Below, piece after piece: positions 1 to 10,135 of a stretch of 64,000 nt of DNA. The stretch comes from Sorghum bicolor (lineage: Eukaryota > Streptophyta > Magnoliopsida > Poales > Poaceae), in assembly GCF_000003195.3 (NCBI RefSeq), contig NC_012871.2, positions 9,411,997 to 9,475,996 of the forward strand. Reading direction: 5' to 3'. The translations under genes were made by a program, and so were the position numbers. Under the pieces are notes generated by a model. That model saw only the letters and a program-made list of their open reading frames with translations, was not told where the DNA came from and ran no database searches. Within the stretch, counting starts at the first letter, position 1. Each line of letters begins with the position of its first letter.

Positions 1-2916
1 AAAAATCTTGATTTAATACATTGTGATTTGTGGACTTCACCAATCATTAGTGTATCCGGTTTCAAATTTTATCTAGTAATTATTGATGACTGCTCGCATT
101 TTGTTTGGACCTTCCCGCTCAAACTAAAGTCTGACACCTTTATTACTCTCTCCAATTTTTTTGCCTATGTGCTCACCCAATTTGGTTGCACCATCAAGTC
201 TGTACAGTGTGACAATGGGCGCGAATTTGACAACTCTGCGTCTCGGGCTTTCTTTTCTGCCAAAGGTGTCACCCTTCGCATGTCATGCCCCTACACCTCA
301 CAGCAAAATGGCAAAGCCGAGCGCATGCTTCGCACTGTCAACAACGTCACCCGCACCTTGCTTTTCCAAGCATCCATGCCTCCCACTTACTGGGCTGATG
401 CTCTTGCCACAGCCACTCTCCTCATCAATCGCCTCCCAACCAAGACACTGAACATGAGCACTCCCTTCTTTGCTCTCTATGGCACTCTCCCTTCCTACCA
501 CGACCTTCGTGTTTTCGGGAGCACCTGCTACCCCAACCTCACCGCCACCACCCCACACAAGCTCGCTCCACGATCTTCCTTGTGCGTCTTTATTGGCTAT
601 TCTCCTGACCACAAGGGGTATCGATGTCTTGACCTCACTACAAACCGCGTCATCATCTCACGACACGTTGTCTTCGACGAAACCACGTTCCCTTTCTCCC
701 TCCGTCGACCTTCGCCACCTCCACATGAGCTCGATTTTCTAACTAACGACGATTCTTCGTCAGTTTTACTTCCACCTGCAGATACTTCGTGGGCTGCTGG
801 CCTTCTGCCAGCCCGCATGCCCTCCCAGCCGGTGTCCACCTTGGGCGCACCGTCCCTCAGGCAGCCTTCGTCAGGCTTCGTGCCTCGGCCGCTAGGCTCC
901 TCTCCAGCTCGACCTGTACAGGTGCCCATGCAGCCCTCAGCACAGGCGCCTCGTCCGTCGGCGCCCATGACACCCCCTGCAGAGGCGCCCCCGGCGCCCA
1001 TGGTGCCCTCTACAGAGGCATCTCCGGCGCCTCCGGCGACCTCTACTCCGGTGCCCACGGGTCCTCCTGTACAGGCACCTGTTGCGGCACCCTCCTTCAA
1101 CAAACCACCGGTCATCCATGTCTACACCAGGCGTCCACCCGCCTCCAGCACACCACCGGCGTCCGCTACTAAGCCACCTCCTCGACGCTCCAGCATGATT
1201 CCTTCACCACCGCGTTTCGTCAAGAATGACCCTCCACTTCCAACAGGAGCTATCCCCATCCCGCCAGTCGCCAACACTCATGGCATGGCGACTCGTGGGA
1301 AGTCCGGTTACCGGCAGCCGCGCCTGCAGCCGCGCCTCGCGCTACACACTGAGGCGCTGTCCCCTCTGCCACGCTCCTGTCGTGACGCCCTCGCCGACCC
1401 ACAATGGCGTCGGGCCATGGAAGAGGAGTATGCTGCCCTACAAGACAGCAACACTTGGGAGCTTGTTCCCCGTCCTGCCAAGGCGAATGTGGTCACTGGC
1501 AAATGGATCTTCAAGCATAAGTTTCATGCAGATGGTTCCCTGGACAGATACAAGGCTCGCTGGGTCCTTCGCGGGTTCACTCAACGTCCCGGTGTTGATT
1601 ACGACGAGACATTCAGCCCCGTCGTCAAACCTGCTACCGTCCGGACTGTCCTCACCTTGGCTCATTCCTTGGACTGGCCCATCCATCAACTTGATGTGAA
1701 GAACGCCTTTCTTCATGGGACTTTGTCAGAGACTGTGTACTGCTGCCAGCCCACTGGTTTTGCTGATCCTGCACTTCCTGGACATGTCTGCAAACTCAAC
1801 AAATCCCTTTATGGCCTCAAGCAAGCGCCGCGTGCATGGTACAGCCGGTTTGCCTCCTTCCTGCTGTCTCTAGGCTTCAGTGAAGCAAAGTCAGACACAT
1901 CCCTTTTCATTTATCGCCGTGGCACTGAGACAGTTTACCTGCTGCTGTATGTTGACGACATAGTCCTCACTGCCTCCTCCATACAGCTCTTACACCGTGT
2001 GATTGCGGCACTCAAGAAAGAATTCGCCATGAAGGACCTTGGCCCTCTCCATCATTTTCTTGGTGTGGCTGTCCAGCGCCACAAGGACCAACTCACTTTG
2101 TCACAACGTCAGTACACCTTGGACATCCTTGCTCGCCATGGGATGAGCGACTGCAAACCTTGCACTACTCCTGTTGACACATGTGCCAAAGTTTCTGCAG
2201 ATGCTGGTCCTGCTGTTGCTGATCCCACAGCCTATCGCAGTCTTGCAGGCGCGCTCCAGTACCTAACTTTCACCCGACCTGACATTGCGTACGCCGTGCA
2301 GCAGATCTGCCTCCACATGCATGATCCTAGAGAAGCTCATCTTGTGGCTGCCAAGCGGATCCTTCGGTACCTTCAGGGCACTCTCCACTTTGGTCTGATC
2401 ATCCCTCGGTCTGCTCCAACACAACTTGTGGTATACACTGATGCAGATTGGGCTGGATGCCCTAATACACGACGCTCCACCTCTGGATACGCTGTTTTTC
2501 TTGGTGGCAGCCTCGTCTCCTGGTCATCCAAGAGGCAGCCCACCGTTTCTCGGTCAAGCGCCGAGGCCGAGTACCGGGCTGTGGCAAATGGCGTTGCTGA
2601 GGTTTTATGGCTACAGCAGCTTCTACAGGAACTGCACCACCCTCTGCAGTCTGCCTCCATCGTCTACTGCGACAACGTCAGCGCCGTTTACCTCTCCTCC
2701 AACCCCATTCAGCATCAGCGCACCAAGCATGTGGAAATCGACCTCCATTTCGTCCGGGAACGCGTCGCTATTGGTGCTGTTCGTGTGCTTCACGTCCCCA
2801 CCACCTCACAATTCGCAGATGTCTTCACCAAAGGACTTTCGTCTTCTGTGTTCATGGATTTTCGCTCCAATCTGAACGTTCGTTCCACCGAAGTTCCGAC
2901 TGCGGGGGGGTGTTAG
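1..2916 (+). CDS. copia polyprotein (partial: integrase, reverse transcriptase, RNase H)
   Basis: Uninterrupted frame, truncated on the left by the window edge. Integrase acidic residues are visible in IIDDCSHFVW, CDNGREFD and QQNGKAER, followed by a Pro/Ala-rich linker (about 750-1250) typical between copia integrase and RT. RT begins around WIFKHKFHADGS, with the catalytic box YVDDIVL near 1950. RNase H carries YTDADWAG (near 2435) and ends with ADVFTKGL. The stop codon TAG falls inside the LTR start. No frameshift or internal stop is seen, so the visible part could be functional. These proteins make cDNA in virus-like particles and insert it into the nuclear genome. Confidence 0.92.
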   Translation, partial: KNLDLIHCDLWTSPIISVSGFKFYLVIIDDCSHFVWTFPLKLKSDTFITLSNFFAYVLTQFGCTIKSVQCDNGREFDNSASRAFFSAKGVTLRMSCPYTSQQNGKAERMLRTVNNVTRTLLFQASMPPTYWADALATATLLINRLPTKTLNMSTPFFALYGTLPSYHDLRVFGSTCYPNLTATTPHKLAPRSSLCVFIGYSPDHKGYRCLDLTTNRVIISRHVVFDETTFPFSLRRPSPPPHELDFLTNDDSSSVLLPPADTSWAAGLLPARMPSQPVSTLGAPSLRQPSSGFVPRPLGSSPARPVQVPMQPSAQAPRPSAPMTPPAEAPPAPMVPSTEASPAPPATSTPVPTGPPVQAPVAAPSFNKPPVIHVYTRRPPASSTPPASATKPPPRRSSMIPSPPRFVKNDPPLPTGAIPIPPVANTHGMATRGKSGYRQPRLQPRLALHTEALSPLPRSCRDALADPQWRRAMEEEYAALQDSNTWELVPRPAKANVVTGKWIFKHKFHADGSLDRYKARWVLRGFTQRPGVDYDETFSPVVKPATVRTVLTLAHSLDWPIHQLDVKNAFLHGTLSETVYCCQPTGFADPALPGHVCKLNKSLYGLKQAPRAWYSRFASFLLSLGFSEAKSDTSLFIYRRGTETVYLLLYVDDIVLTASSIQLLHRVIAALKKEFAMKDLGPLHHFLGVAVQRHKDQLTLSQRQYTLDILARHGMSDCKPCTTPVDTCAKVSADAGPAVADPTAYRSLAGALQYLTFTRPDIAYAVQQICLHMHDPREAHLVAAKRILRYLQGTLHFGLIIPRSAPTQLVVYTDADWAGCPNTRRSTSGYAVFLGGSLVSWSSKRQPTVSRSSAEAEYRAVANGVAEVLWLQQLLQELHHPLQSASIVYCDNVSAVYLSSNPIQHQRTKHVEIDLHFVRERVAIGAVRVLHVPTTSQFADVFTKGLSSSVFMDFRSNLNVRSTEVPTAGGC

Positions 2917-3109
2917 AATTAATTGCTCCTTATTGTAATCTCCTAGCTATTTGTGCAGGCGCCAGCTATACTGGCCCTTTCTCACTGCTGGCCCCTTGGG
3001 CCATCCCTCTCCCTCTCTCCTATATAAATGTAATCCCTCCTGTAATCTATTCATTCAGATATTCAATCCCAGCCTGTTTGGCTTCTATCAATTTCATTGT
3101 TAGATATCA
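2911..3109 (+). repeat. 3' LTR of the copia element
   Basis: Begins TGTTAGAATT right after a G-rich polypurine tract (2902-2910). It contains a TATAAA-type box near 3021-3027 and ends at a TATCA at 3090 or 3109. The short LTR (180-200 bp) suits copia. The partner 5' LTR is outside the window. Confidence 0.75.
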
Positions 3110-3166
3110 GCACTTGTAGCCTTATTTTATCTGTCTTGTCAAGGCTTTTTTTCCCCTCATCTGCAG

Positions 3167-3511
3167 GCATACATTGAAGCCTTGTGCAGATGATTGCAGA
3201 AGAGAAGAGGATTCTGACATGCACTTGGCATAATAAAATTATGCACAGCAAGCAGTATAACATGTCTAGAAGTAGAGGATGAATATGATTTTGTTGATGC
3301 TCCCACTAAAAAGGACAGAAAAAAGAGCAACGAGGCATATGACGAGACCAGAAGCACTATTACACATGTTGACTCAGAAGGAGTGCTGTTTGTATTGCTT
3401 TGAGAACCCATCCAGGCCAAAACATGTGGTTGTTGCTATTGGAAACTTCACTTGATGCTGCCGCAGTTTGAGCCTGTTGTCCCTGGTCATTGCATTATTC
3501 TCCCATTACAG
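3167..3511 (+). pseudogene. CWF19-like (spliceosome/debranching-associated) gene fragment
   Basis: After an intron-like acceptor (ctgcag, 3161-3166) the three frames in turn read like the C-terminal part of plant CWF19L proteins: AEEKRILTCTWHNKIMHSKQ, then DEYDFVDAP, then CLYCFENPSRPKHVVVAIGN, then FEPVVPGHCIILPLQ, ending at a GT donor at 3512. At least three small indels break the frame (near 3280, 3380 and 3452). CWF19L proteins act with the lariat-debranching machinery. The upstream part of the gene would lie left of the copia element, outside the window. No following exon is recognisable, so this is a dead fragment rather than a live gene. Confidence 0.75.
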
Positions 3512-3670
3512 GTGGGTTGTGCTGGTCCTGTTGCATTTGGACGAAATCAAGCTTTCTTTAAGAACCAACCAGCTGCTACTTGTTTACTTGTTTGTGCTTT
3601 TGAATAGGCTATTTTCTGGAATATTCGTAGGCTAGGGGAGCTTAAAGGGACGCGTCATTGGGTCATACTG

Positions 3671-3996
3671 AGGACTTGTTTGGCACAGCTCAACTTCACT
3701 AGTGAAGCTGTTTTTTTAAAAAATATCTTCATGAGTGACTTTCTAGATGAAGCTGAGCTGTTTTGGAAAAAATGTTTGGCAAAATAGCTTCACCAACTAC
3801 TTCATGTATAGTTGAGAGAGAAATGAGGGAGAAGCTGAATAAGCTACTTTTTTCCAGCTTCATTCAACTTATGTCTTTGTGAGAGGAGAGAAAAAACAAC
3901 TTCATTCATAAAGTTGTTTTGGAAATAAGTGTTTGGAAAAAAAAAACAGCTCACAACAACTCATGAAGCTGTTGTGAGCTGTATCAAACATGACCT
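3671..3996. mobile_element. MITE with imperfect ~22-bp terminal inverted repeats
   Basis: The left end AGGACTTGTTTGGCACAGCT and the reverse complement of the right end AGGTCATGTTTGATACAGCT match at about 16 of 20 positions. The interior is rich in AGCTT/AAGCT and repeats TTCATGA/TCATGAAG, as in fold-back hAT-type MITEs. No clear target duplication was found. Confidence 0.7.
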
Positions 3997-4502
3997 GAAT
4001 AGGAGAGCCATGGCTGGTTGCATACGAATGCTCCATTCTTGGGCCTGGCAGGCCGAGGTAAGGGGAGAGGGAGGAGAGGTTTATGGCTGATCCGTGATGA
4101 TACGGTGGAGAAAAGGGCAGGAAATGGGCTGCCGGTGGGGTTCGGCCTGGAGGGAAAATTGAGACGAAAGAAAGGGCCCTTTGGCGAGACTTAAGATAGG
4201 GTGGAATTTGGCCCAATCATGAATTTGGATAAAATATTGTTCGAGGAATTTTTCAAAGATACAAACTGATAGACTGTGAAGGCAGTTTAAGAAGAGGATA
4301 CAATTCCCTATATGCCATAGAAAAAAGATGGTCGAGCTGTATGTACCATTGAAAAGTTTGTTGGGACTCCTATATCAGCATTTAAATTTTTCTTTCCCTT
4401 GGTGTCATACTTTCGTCAAATGGCTAGGGGTGGTCATTATTTGGTGCCAGCTTGGGTCGGGTATGGCAGATGGGCACACAAATGGACCCGGGATTGGGGC
4501 TA

Positions 4503-4586
4503 GCCTGTTCGCTTGGTTGGTAAGCTAGTACTGTTTACTGATACTGCTGAATAGTTGGTAGATTCAGCTGCCTCAAACGAACAAGT
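4503..4586. mobile_element. short MITE, CTTGTTCGCTTG-type ends
   Basis: About 84 bp running from CCTGTTCGCTTGG to CAAACGAACAAG, which are inverted repeats. The interior holds GCTGAATAG and GATTCAGCTG, shared with the longer copies at 4841 and 8765. Probably a deletion derivative of that family. Confidence 0.55.
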
Positions 4587-4840
4587 TGTGACTATCCGCT
4601 AACGGCTTATAGGCGACGAGTTGGGTCTTGATGCATGGGCTAGTTGGGGAGTGGTACAGGACTTGTAGGGGTTGAGGGGCCGGCGGGGATGAGGGTGCAC
4701 ACCAGGGATGAGATGCATTGGTGGCAGCCCGTCAAAAGCACGACCGATGGAGGGTGCACGGAGCACAGCAGATGTGATAACATACTCCATAGAAATCATT
4801 CTACATTTTACATAAGCTTGCACCAAACATCAGAACAACT
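4587..4840. other. no gene seen
   Basis: Mixed GC, short frames only; no conserved domain, RNA gene or repeat recognised. Confidence 0.5.
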
Positions 4841-4956
4841 AGCTTGTTCGCTTGAGATTATCAGCTGAATCTGCTAGCCATTCAAATGTATTTTTTCTTA
4901 GAACAAAGAAGCCAACAGTACTTTCTATCATGATTTATTAATCAAACGAACAAGCT
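4841..4956. mobile_element. MITE, CTTGTTCGCTTG-type ends
   Basis: Starts AGCTTGTTCGCTTGAG and ends CAAACGAACAAGCT, a good inverted repeat. It contains ATCAGCTGAATCTGCTAGCC. A diverged copy is at 8765-8878 and a deleted one at 4503-4586. Confidence 0.65.
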
Positions 4957-5209
4957 TAGCCCTGGCTTGCTGCAACACACGCCAACACTCCTGTTCCTCC
5001 CGACGAAACAGTTGATTTCCTAGGGCTGCTATTACAAATGGACCCGAGGAAGCATATATTTTCCTAGGAATTTTAGACCGTAGGAAAACAAAATAAACCA
5101 GAGGGAAATTCGTTGTAGTGTTTATAGAAAAACAGTGAGCGTGTAAGTACATTAATTATTTATTATCTTGATGGTACATTTATTTGAGCTTGTAAGTGTC
5201 TTATAAATA

Positions 5210-5560
5210 TCTGGATAAGTACAACACTAACGGATAAAGCTAAAGTATCTTATAAATATCTGGATATAGTCTACTCCTTACCCTTATAATTGTATACCAC
5301 TGCCTCTCTCACAATTTACTGTATATTAACAGTAATAGATACTATGATCCTATGAACAGTACACCCATTAAGTACAACACTAACGGATTGGATCCAGTGA
5401 ACAGTGTAACTGTTATCCTCTAGTGAACAATACTCCTACACCCGTAATGCTAAATAGTAACGGATCCAATTAATAGTGCGTACCCGTTGTGTTTAACGGT
5501 AATGGATTCAATAAACAGTACACACCCGTTAGTATTTTCTAATGGATCCTAACCCGCGCA
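5210..5560. repeat. degenerate short-unit repeats (AACGGAT / AACAGT)
   Basis: AGTACAACACTAACGGAT occurs near 5218 and again near 5371. CTTATAAATATCTGGATA recurs at about 5199 and 5250. GGATCCA, AACAGT and ACCCGTTA recur irregularly up to 5550. It looks like a decayed repeat or transposon edge, with no coding content. Confidence 0.5.
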
Positions 5561-5736
5561 GTTGCATGGGGATCCCGGCCAGTCTCTACCCCTAAAAAGC
5601 CGATACAGGGACGTCAACACCACTTCAACGTGCCTCCTTCCGCGTGCCCCTCCCACTCCAGCGAACTGCGCCGACAGGTGGGCCCCACGCGCTCACATCT
5701 CACACGCAAGACACCCCCGACCCTCAACCCTGGCAC

Positions 5737-5958
5737 GCGCCCCGCGATGACGCCGTCGTAGGTGGGCTGGCCGAAGGAGGCCGGCTTCGAGGGGTCGGAG
5801 AGGGAAGCCATGGCGCGGACCTTAGACGGCCGGGGCGCGTCGGCGTCGAGGTCCATGGAGTCCGTGGCCGCCGCATCGGCCTCCTCGCGGCGCTTGCGCT
5901 TGCCGCGCTCGCCGCCGAGACCCTCATCCAGGTAGCGGAAATTGAGGTGGAAGGCCAT
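5737..5958 (-). pseudogene. captured first exon resembling a CGR1/CCDC86-type rRNA-processing protein
   Basis: On the minus strand an ATG at 5958 opens 74 codons beginning MAFHLNFRYLDEGLGG, with a basic GKRKRREEAD patch and ending QPTYDGVIAGR. From memory this matches the N-terminus of plant CGR1-like nucleolar proteins, which continue into a basic coiled coil. Here the frame runs into unrelated sequence just after GVIAGR, as if cut at an exon border. The downstream exons are absent. It lies inside the Helitron-like mosaic, which fits exon capture. The identification is from memory and moderately sure; the truncation is seen directly. Confidence 0.5.
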
Positions 5959-5972
5959 GGGGAACCGGTCGG

Positions 5973-6365
5973 GTGCTTGGTGGTGGCGCGATTTGGGAGG
6001 ACAAGCGAGGAGGCGGCGGCGGCGGGTTTGCGATGGGACCGCTCGCTCCCAAACTTTCCCTGCGTGGTGGAGCCAGACGCCCGCTTCCCCAGGCGTGCGC
6101 CTTCAATCGCCTCAGCACCACTTCCTCCTCCCTCCTCACTTTCCCTCAGCGCCGCGGTCGCCCACGCCACCGCCTACTATTCCTCTCGTCCGCTCGTCTC
6201 TCCGCGTCTACCAAGCCATCCTCACCTGCGCTCGTCTACGCCACCGCCTCCTCACTCCCTACCCTTGCCCGTGTCGAGAAGGAGAAGGCCCGTCGACGCT
6301 GCTGCTCCCTGCCCACGCCATGGAGGCTGGCTACTGCAACCGCAAGAAGACAGACGACGAGGTGA
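5973..6365 (+). pseudogene. GC-rich captured 5' exon of an unknown gene
   Basis: Plus-strand GC-rich sequence with a start-like ATG at 6320 (MEAGYCNRKKTDDE) that meets a good splice donor, GAG|GTGAGG, at 6362. Upstream CT-rich sequence looks like a 5'UTR. No later exon is recognisable. It abuts the CGR1-like exon head to head, so both may come from one captured divergent promoter region. The product is not recognised. Confidence 0.35.
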
Positions 6366-6529
6366 GGATCCGCTCTGGCTATCCACCCACCCACACAGAT
6401 CTCGCCCTGAGCCCGCTTGATTTGCTTGCCTGAAAGGGGACAAATTCGAAAAATCTGAGAACTAATCAGTACAATGTGACGGGCGAGAACTCAACAGTCA
6501 GCTCCAGATTTGTGAGGCAACAACTTACC

Positions 6530-6654
6530 TGGACGCAGACGCTGCGACGGGAGGAGGAAGGGTGCTCCGGCCGCCGCGGCTCCCTAGGAATCATCATCAC
6601 CACGTGAGGCCGGGCAGCGGGGATGGTAGTGGTGGGCTCCCTGGGGACGGGCAA
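6530..6654 (-). pseudogene. second captured exon, minus strand, unknown gene
   Basis: A minus-strand frame (MPVPREPTTTIP... to RRSVCVQ) ends at a perfect plant donor CCAG|GTAAGT (exon edge 6530). No partner exon is visible and the protein is not recognised. It lies between the two Helitron-type 5' ends. Confidence 0.3.
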
Positions 6655-6765
6655 CAGCTAGCTAGCGCGTGCCGAGTCGTGGCCGCACCGGCCGCGGTCG
6701 GCGGAGCACGCGCGGGGTTCCAGGTGGAGAGGGCAGGTGTGCTCCGCTGCTCGGACTCTCCCCTG

Positions 6766-6801
6766 CCGGTGCCGGTGCCGGTGCCGATGCCGATGCCGAC
6801 G
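6766..6801. repeat. (GCCGGT)n hexanucleotide microsatellite
   Basis: About six units of GCCGGT grading into GCCGAT. Confidence 0.8.
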
Positions 6802-7618
6802 TCGCCTCGCTACTGCTGGCTTTTTGCTCGCTCTCTGCAGGCTCACACCGCCCGCGCGCACCAAATATCCTGCTTCCTTGCTAACCGAGTGGGGGGCGGG
6901 GCAGGCGACTTGCGAGTTGGGGGAGGGTAGCGAGCACGTCGTCTTTGCGTGCGACTGCGAGGGGCGCGTGTTATTTTCTCGGAAGCCTCGGGAACGACCG
7001 ACTTCCTTTGGGCGTGGATTATTCCCGATGAGAGTCTCCAGCATGGATGTTTTTCTGCAAAAGTGAATTTTGGCCTCGCCCGGTTTGCAGTTTTGCACAC
7101 GGCATCGTACTGTACGGAGGGAGTTCTGTCTGGGAGTTGCTACGAACGGATCATATCTGCTCACAATTACAAAATGAGTGGTAGAACATAGACTCTTCAA
7201 AAATATAGGCTTGTGCAGGTGTATATTTTTTTGCAAGCTATTTCTGTAAGTGTTGGACGAGAGGGTATATTTCTAATTAGTTGTTGGTTCAATGCCAGAT
7301 CAATATTGTTCGCATAAAAAATTTCATTAAGAGGAAAATGATAACATATATGTAGCATGGTGAGTCCATCGTAACTACACCCACTCTTACACTAGCAGTA
7401 TCTGATATCTCAATTCTCAATTTTACAGAGTTGTCTTCTCAATTTGCTGTTTTCAAAGAATTTTGAAACATATATAAAGTCTTCATCCTAGAAGATTGAC
7501 CATATGTAAACCGAAATTCATAGAATGGTAGTAAACGGGGATTGTATAGTTCATTATATATTGATCAATAGTTCAATCTCACTCCTAAAAAGATCAAACA
7601 GGAGACGCCAACACGACT

Positions 7619-7865
7619 TCAATGTGCCTCCAAGCTTCTGCGTGCCCCTCCCGCTCCAGCGAACTGCGCCGACCCCCAACCCCATCGTGCCCGACCTTCA
7701 GGAGGCGCTACCGCGGCACCGGCACCGCGAGATGGTAGCGTCTGCCTGTAGCAGCGTGACGGTGAGAGAGCGGGTGCCCGAGCCAAACTTGAGCACGACG
7801 TCTCCAGCACGGCAGGCGTTGGCGAGACGCAGTGAGTCACCGGGGTGGGCCAGGGCAGGCGGCGG
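7619..7865 (-). pseudogene. GC-rich captured fragment inside the small Helitron
   Basis: The 7577-8051 element holds about 250 bp of GC-rich sequence in an otherwise AT-rich element. One minus-strand frame reads SLRLANACRAGDVVLKFGSG without a stop for about 45 codons. No family is recognised. It looks like captured coding sequence. Confidence 0.3.
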
Positions 7866-8309
7866 CCAAGAAAAAAAGTATATATTGATAATACATATGG
7901 CGAATTGATGATTTTTTTAGAAATTATGCTTTTTTATTTGCAAGTGGATCAGAATAGTATGTTAGTATATATATATTTTGATTTGGCAGAGTTTTTTATA
8001 TTATCGTACATTGAAATTTTACTTCCGTAGCAACGCACGGATATATGCTAGTTGCTAGTATATAATTTGGTCACCCGGCCCGCTCTAACTACGAAGTGAC
8101 GTATCGCCCACACCTCTGCTCAGGTCCTCCCGTAGCTTCCTCGTGCAAGCATCACCTACCCAAGATGCTTTGACGATTGATGACGTACGTGTCAACATGA
8201 GCCAGCACATGGTTCTTATCTTGTTATTTATCCATTGGAAGGGCAAGTGATAGGCTCAAGTGTAAAGACATCACGTGCTCCCTTCATGCTAAAAAATAAA
8301 ATCATTTTG

Positions 8310-8530
8310 TGAAGTAACATGGTCTCCAAAGCATTTCTTCTTATTTTTATAAAAAATATTTATCAAAAAGTGATATATACATATTTTATGAAAATATTTT
8401 TCAAGATAAATTGATTCATATAGTTTTCACATTTCTAAACTCAACAACTTAAAAAGTTATTCATGACTTATTTTTTGAATGTTTGGCCTAAATATTGCTT
8501 GACTAAATTTACATAAAAAGATATTAACAG
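8310..8530. mobile_element. Stowaway-type MITE remnant
   Basis: Shares about 190 bp with 9541-9785, including ATATTTATCAAAAAGTG, CAACAACTTAAAA and GTTATTCATGA. The 9541 copy keeps a GAGGGAGTA right end, the Stowaway terminus. Confidence 0.6.
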
Positions 8531-8764
8531 TCATAATACAAATTAAACAGCATTAGTCAAGCTAGATTGACCGATATGGATCCCATAATTACATTCACCT
8601 GTAAACAAAGAGAGTACACAAACACAACCATGATATGCTACAAAACTTGCATCAGCTTCAACGTTAAGAGGGTCAATGGCCTCCACTATTAGTGAATTCA
8701 AGTCATTTCGGATTGATATATTTGGAAAGTTTTTTTTTCTCTCTCTCTCCCTTGACAATGGTCA

Positions 8765-8878
8765 GGCTTGTTCGTTTAATCTTATCAGTTGAATCAACCA
8801 ATAATTTAATAATATTTTTCTCTTATAATAAATTAGTTAATAGTATTTTCTGTCACGATTTATCAGACAAATGAACAT
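8765..8878. mobile_element. MITE, CTTGTTCGTTT-type ends
   Basis: Same family as 4841-4956: it starts GGCTTGTTCGTTTAATCTTA and ends CAGACAAATGAACATT. More diverged than that copy. Confidence 0.5.
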
Positions 8879-9285
8879 TGAATGATGAGTTAAAGACGAT
8901 TTGCCTAGACGAAAGCAGGCAACGAGGAATATGTGCAGCAAGCTCCAACGAGGCTGGCGATCATGGCTGGCGTGGCGTCCCCAGCGTTACCGACGATGAT
9001 CCCCAGGGATTAATTAGAAGAGCACACGAAGACCATGTGAATGCGTGCCCCCGGGCGGTGGTCGGCGCCGGCGACGGACGGGAGTACTTAGCCCATACGG
9101 CACAGAGTTCGGTCCCCCGGGCGGGCGTACCAGCCGAACGACAGTAGGTAGGCGTGCCAAAACAGATCACACACACTCGTGACTTTCCGTTGCGCTGCAA
9201 AAACGTGCAAGAGCAAGGCATCTTCGATGAAAACGGATCAAATAAGAACGAATATTATTGATATCGTATATTTTCTTCATACCTA
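8879..9285. other. no gene seen
   Basis: GC-rich from 8930 to 9150 with short open frames on both strands, but no recognisable domain or splice pattern. Confidence 0.45.
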
Positions 9286-9528
9286 GGGCTTGTTTAGTTC
9301 ACCCTAAAAACCAAAAAGTTTTCAAGATTTTCCGTCACATCGAATTTTGTGGCACATGCATGAAACATTAAATATAGACGAAAACAAAAATTAATTACAC
9401 AGTTTAGCTGTAAATCACGAGACGAATCTTTTGATCCTAGTCAGTCCATGATTGGATAATATTTGTCACAAACAAACGAAAGTGCTACAGTACCGAAAAC
9501 TTTTTACTTTTCGGAAGTAAACAAGGCC
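9286..9528. mobile_element. Tourist-like MITE (GGCTTGTTTAG ends), TSD CTA
   Basis: Inverted ends GGGCTTGTTTAG and AAACAAGGCC. Flanked by CTA (9283-9285, 9529-9531). The interior has the family block CCGTCACATCGAA...ATTAAATATAGACGAAA. Confidence 0.85.
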
Positions 9529-9540
9529 CTATCTATAAAG

Positions 9541-9785
9541 GAAATCGTTTAGGATAATGATGTGGTCTTCAAAACCTAACTTTGGCTCTTTATTTTTTTA
9601 AAAAATATTTATCAAAAAGTGGTATATGTATACTTTTGTGAAAGTATTTTTTAAGACAAATCTATTTATATGGTTTTTACATTTTCAAATTGAACAACTT
9701 AAAAGTTATTCATGATTTATATTTTCAATATCTGACTTAAATCTTGTCCAAAACGACTTTCTTTATGGGTATAGAGGGAGTATTT
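9541..9785. mobile_element. Stowaway-type MITE
   Basis: AT-rich; its right end is GAGGGAGTA. The partner copy is at 8310-8530. Confidence 0.6.
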
Positions 9786-10127
9786 GTTTTTATATTTCTG
9801 ATCAGATTTAGATTTTAGTACGGATGACATTAACCGTATCAGATAAAATATAATTAGATATAATTAGTACGGATAACATTATAAATATACGATTTAAGTA
9901 TTTGAATACAGATAGAACATCAAATATTAAATATTTAGACACGGATATATCATTTTCATCCCTGCCCCGTGCTCGTGCTGTCGTGCACATGGCTGACCAT
10001 CCCATCCCCTCTGCCCCGTGCACCATGTCCACCCACCTCATGCATGTCCGTGGGGACAGGGTGGCAGTGACCTTGGGTGACGCCCAGCAGAGTCGGAGTC
10101 GACCGCCCCGGCCCCGGCCCCGGCCTC

Positions 10128-10135
10128 CTTATTTA
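10128..10135 (+). promoter_or_regulatory. possible TATA-like box of guanosine deaminase gene 1
   Basis: TTATTTAG in the GC-rich stretch about 205 bp before the ATG at 10338. It fits a 5'UTR of roughly 170 nt but is not a consensus TATA box. Confidence 0.3.

Larger units (their letters stand above)
1..3109 (+). mobile_element. Ty1/copia retrotransposon, 3' part (integrase to 3' LTR)
   Basis: The window opens inside the integrase of a copia element. One open frame covers integrase core, reverse transcriptase and RNase H and ends in the first bases of a 3' LTR. The gag, protease and 5' LTR lie outside the window. A purine tract just before 2911 precedes a TG-start LTR. The right LTR edge is uncertain: TATCA ends at both 3090 and 3109. 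The 5' target duplication cannot be seen, so age cannot be estimated here. Downstream sequence is a decayed CWF19-like fragment, so the element probably sits in an intron of that former gene. Confidence 0.93.
5583..8051 (+). mobile_element. Helitron-like mosaic with two 5' ends and one 3' end
   Basis: A Helitron-type 5' end TCTCTACCCCTAAAAAG starts at 5583 and a related one TCTCACTCCTAAAAAG at 7577. The following ~90 bp are about 85% alike (5583-5675 vs 7577-7673). A 3' end is seen at 8024-8051: stem TCCGT (8024-8028) / ACGGA (8037-8041), then CTAG with T next. The base before 7577 is A, giving the A|T target expected for Helitrons; before 5583 it is G. Either a 475-bp Helitron (7577-8051) sits beside or in an older one, or a single 2.47-kb element has a duplicated 5' end. 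No RepHel gene is present, so it is non-autonomous. Confidence 0.6.

Noticed and set aside
597..1115. Minus-strand 172-codon frame across the copia Pro-rich linker
   Set aside because: Shadow of the Pro/Ala-rich plus-strand polyprotein; Gly-rich low-complexity translation only.
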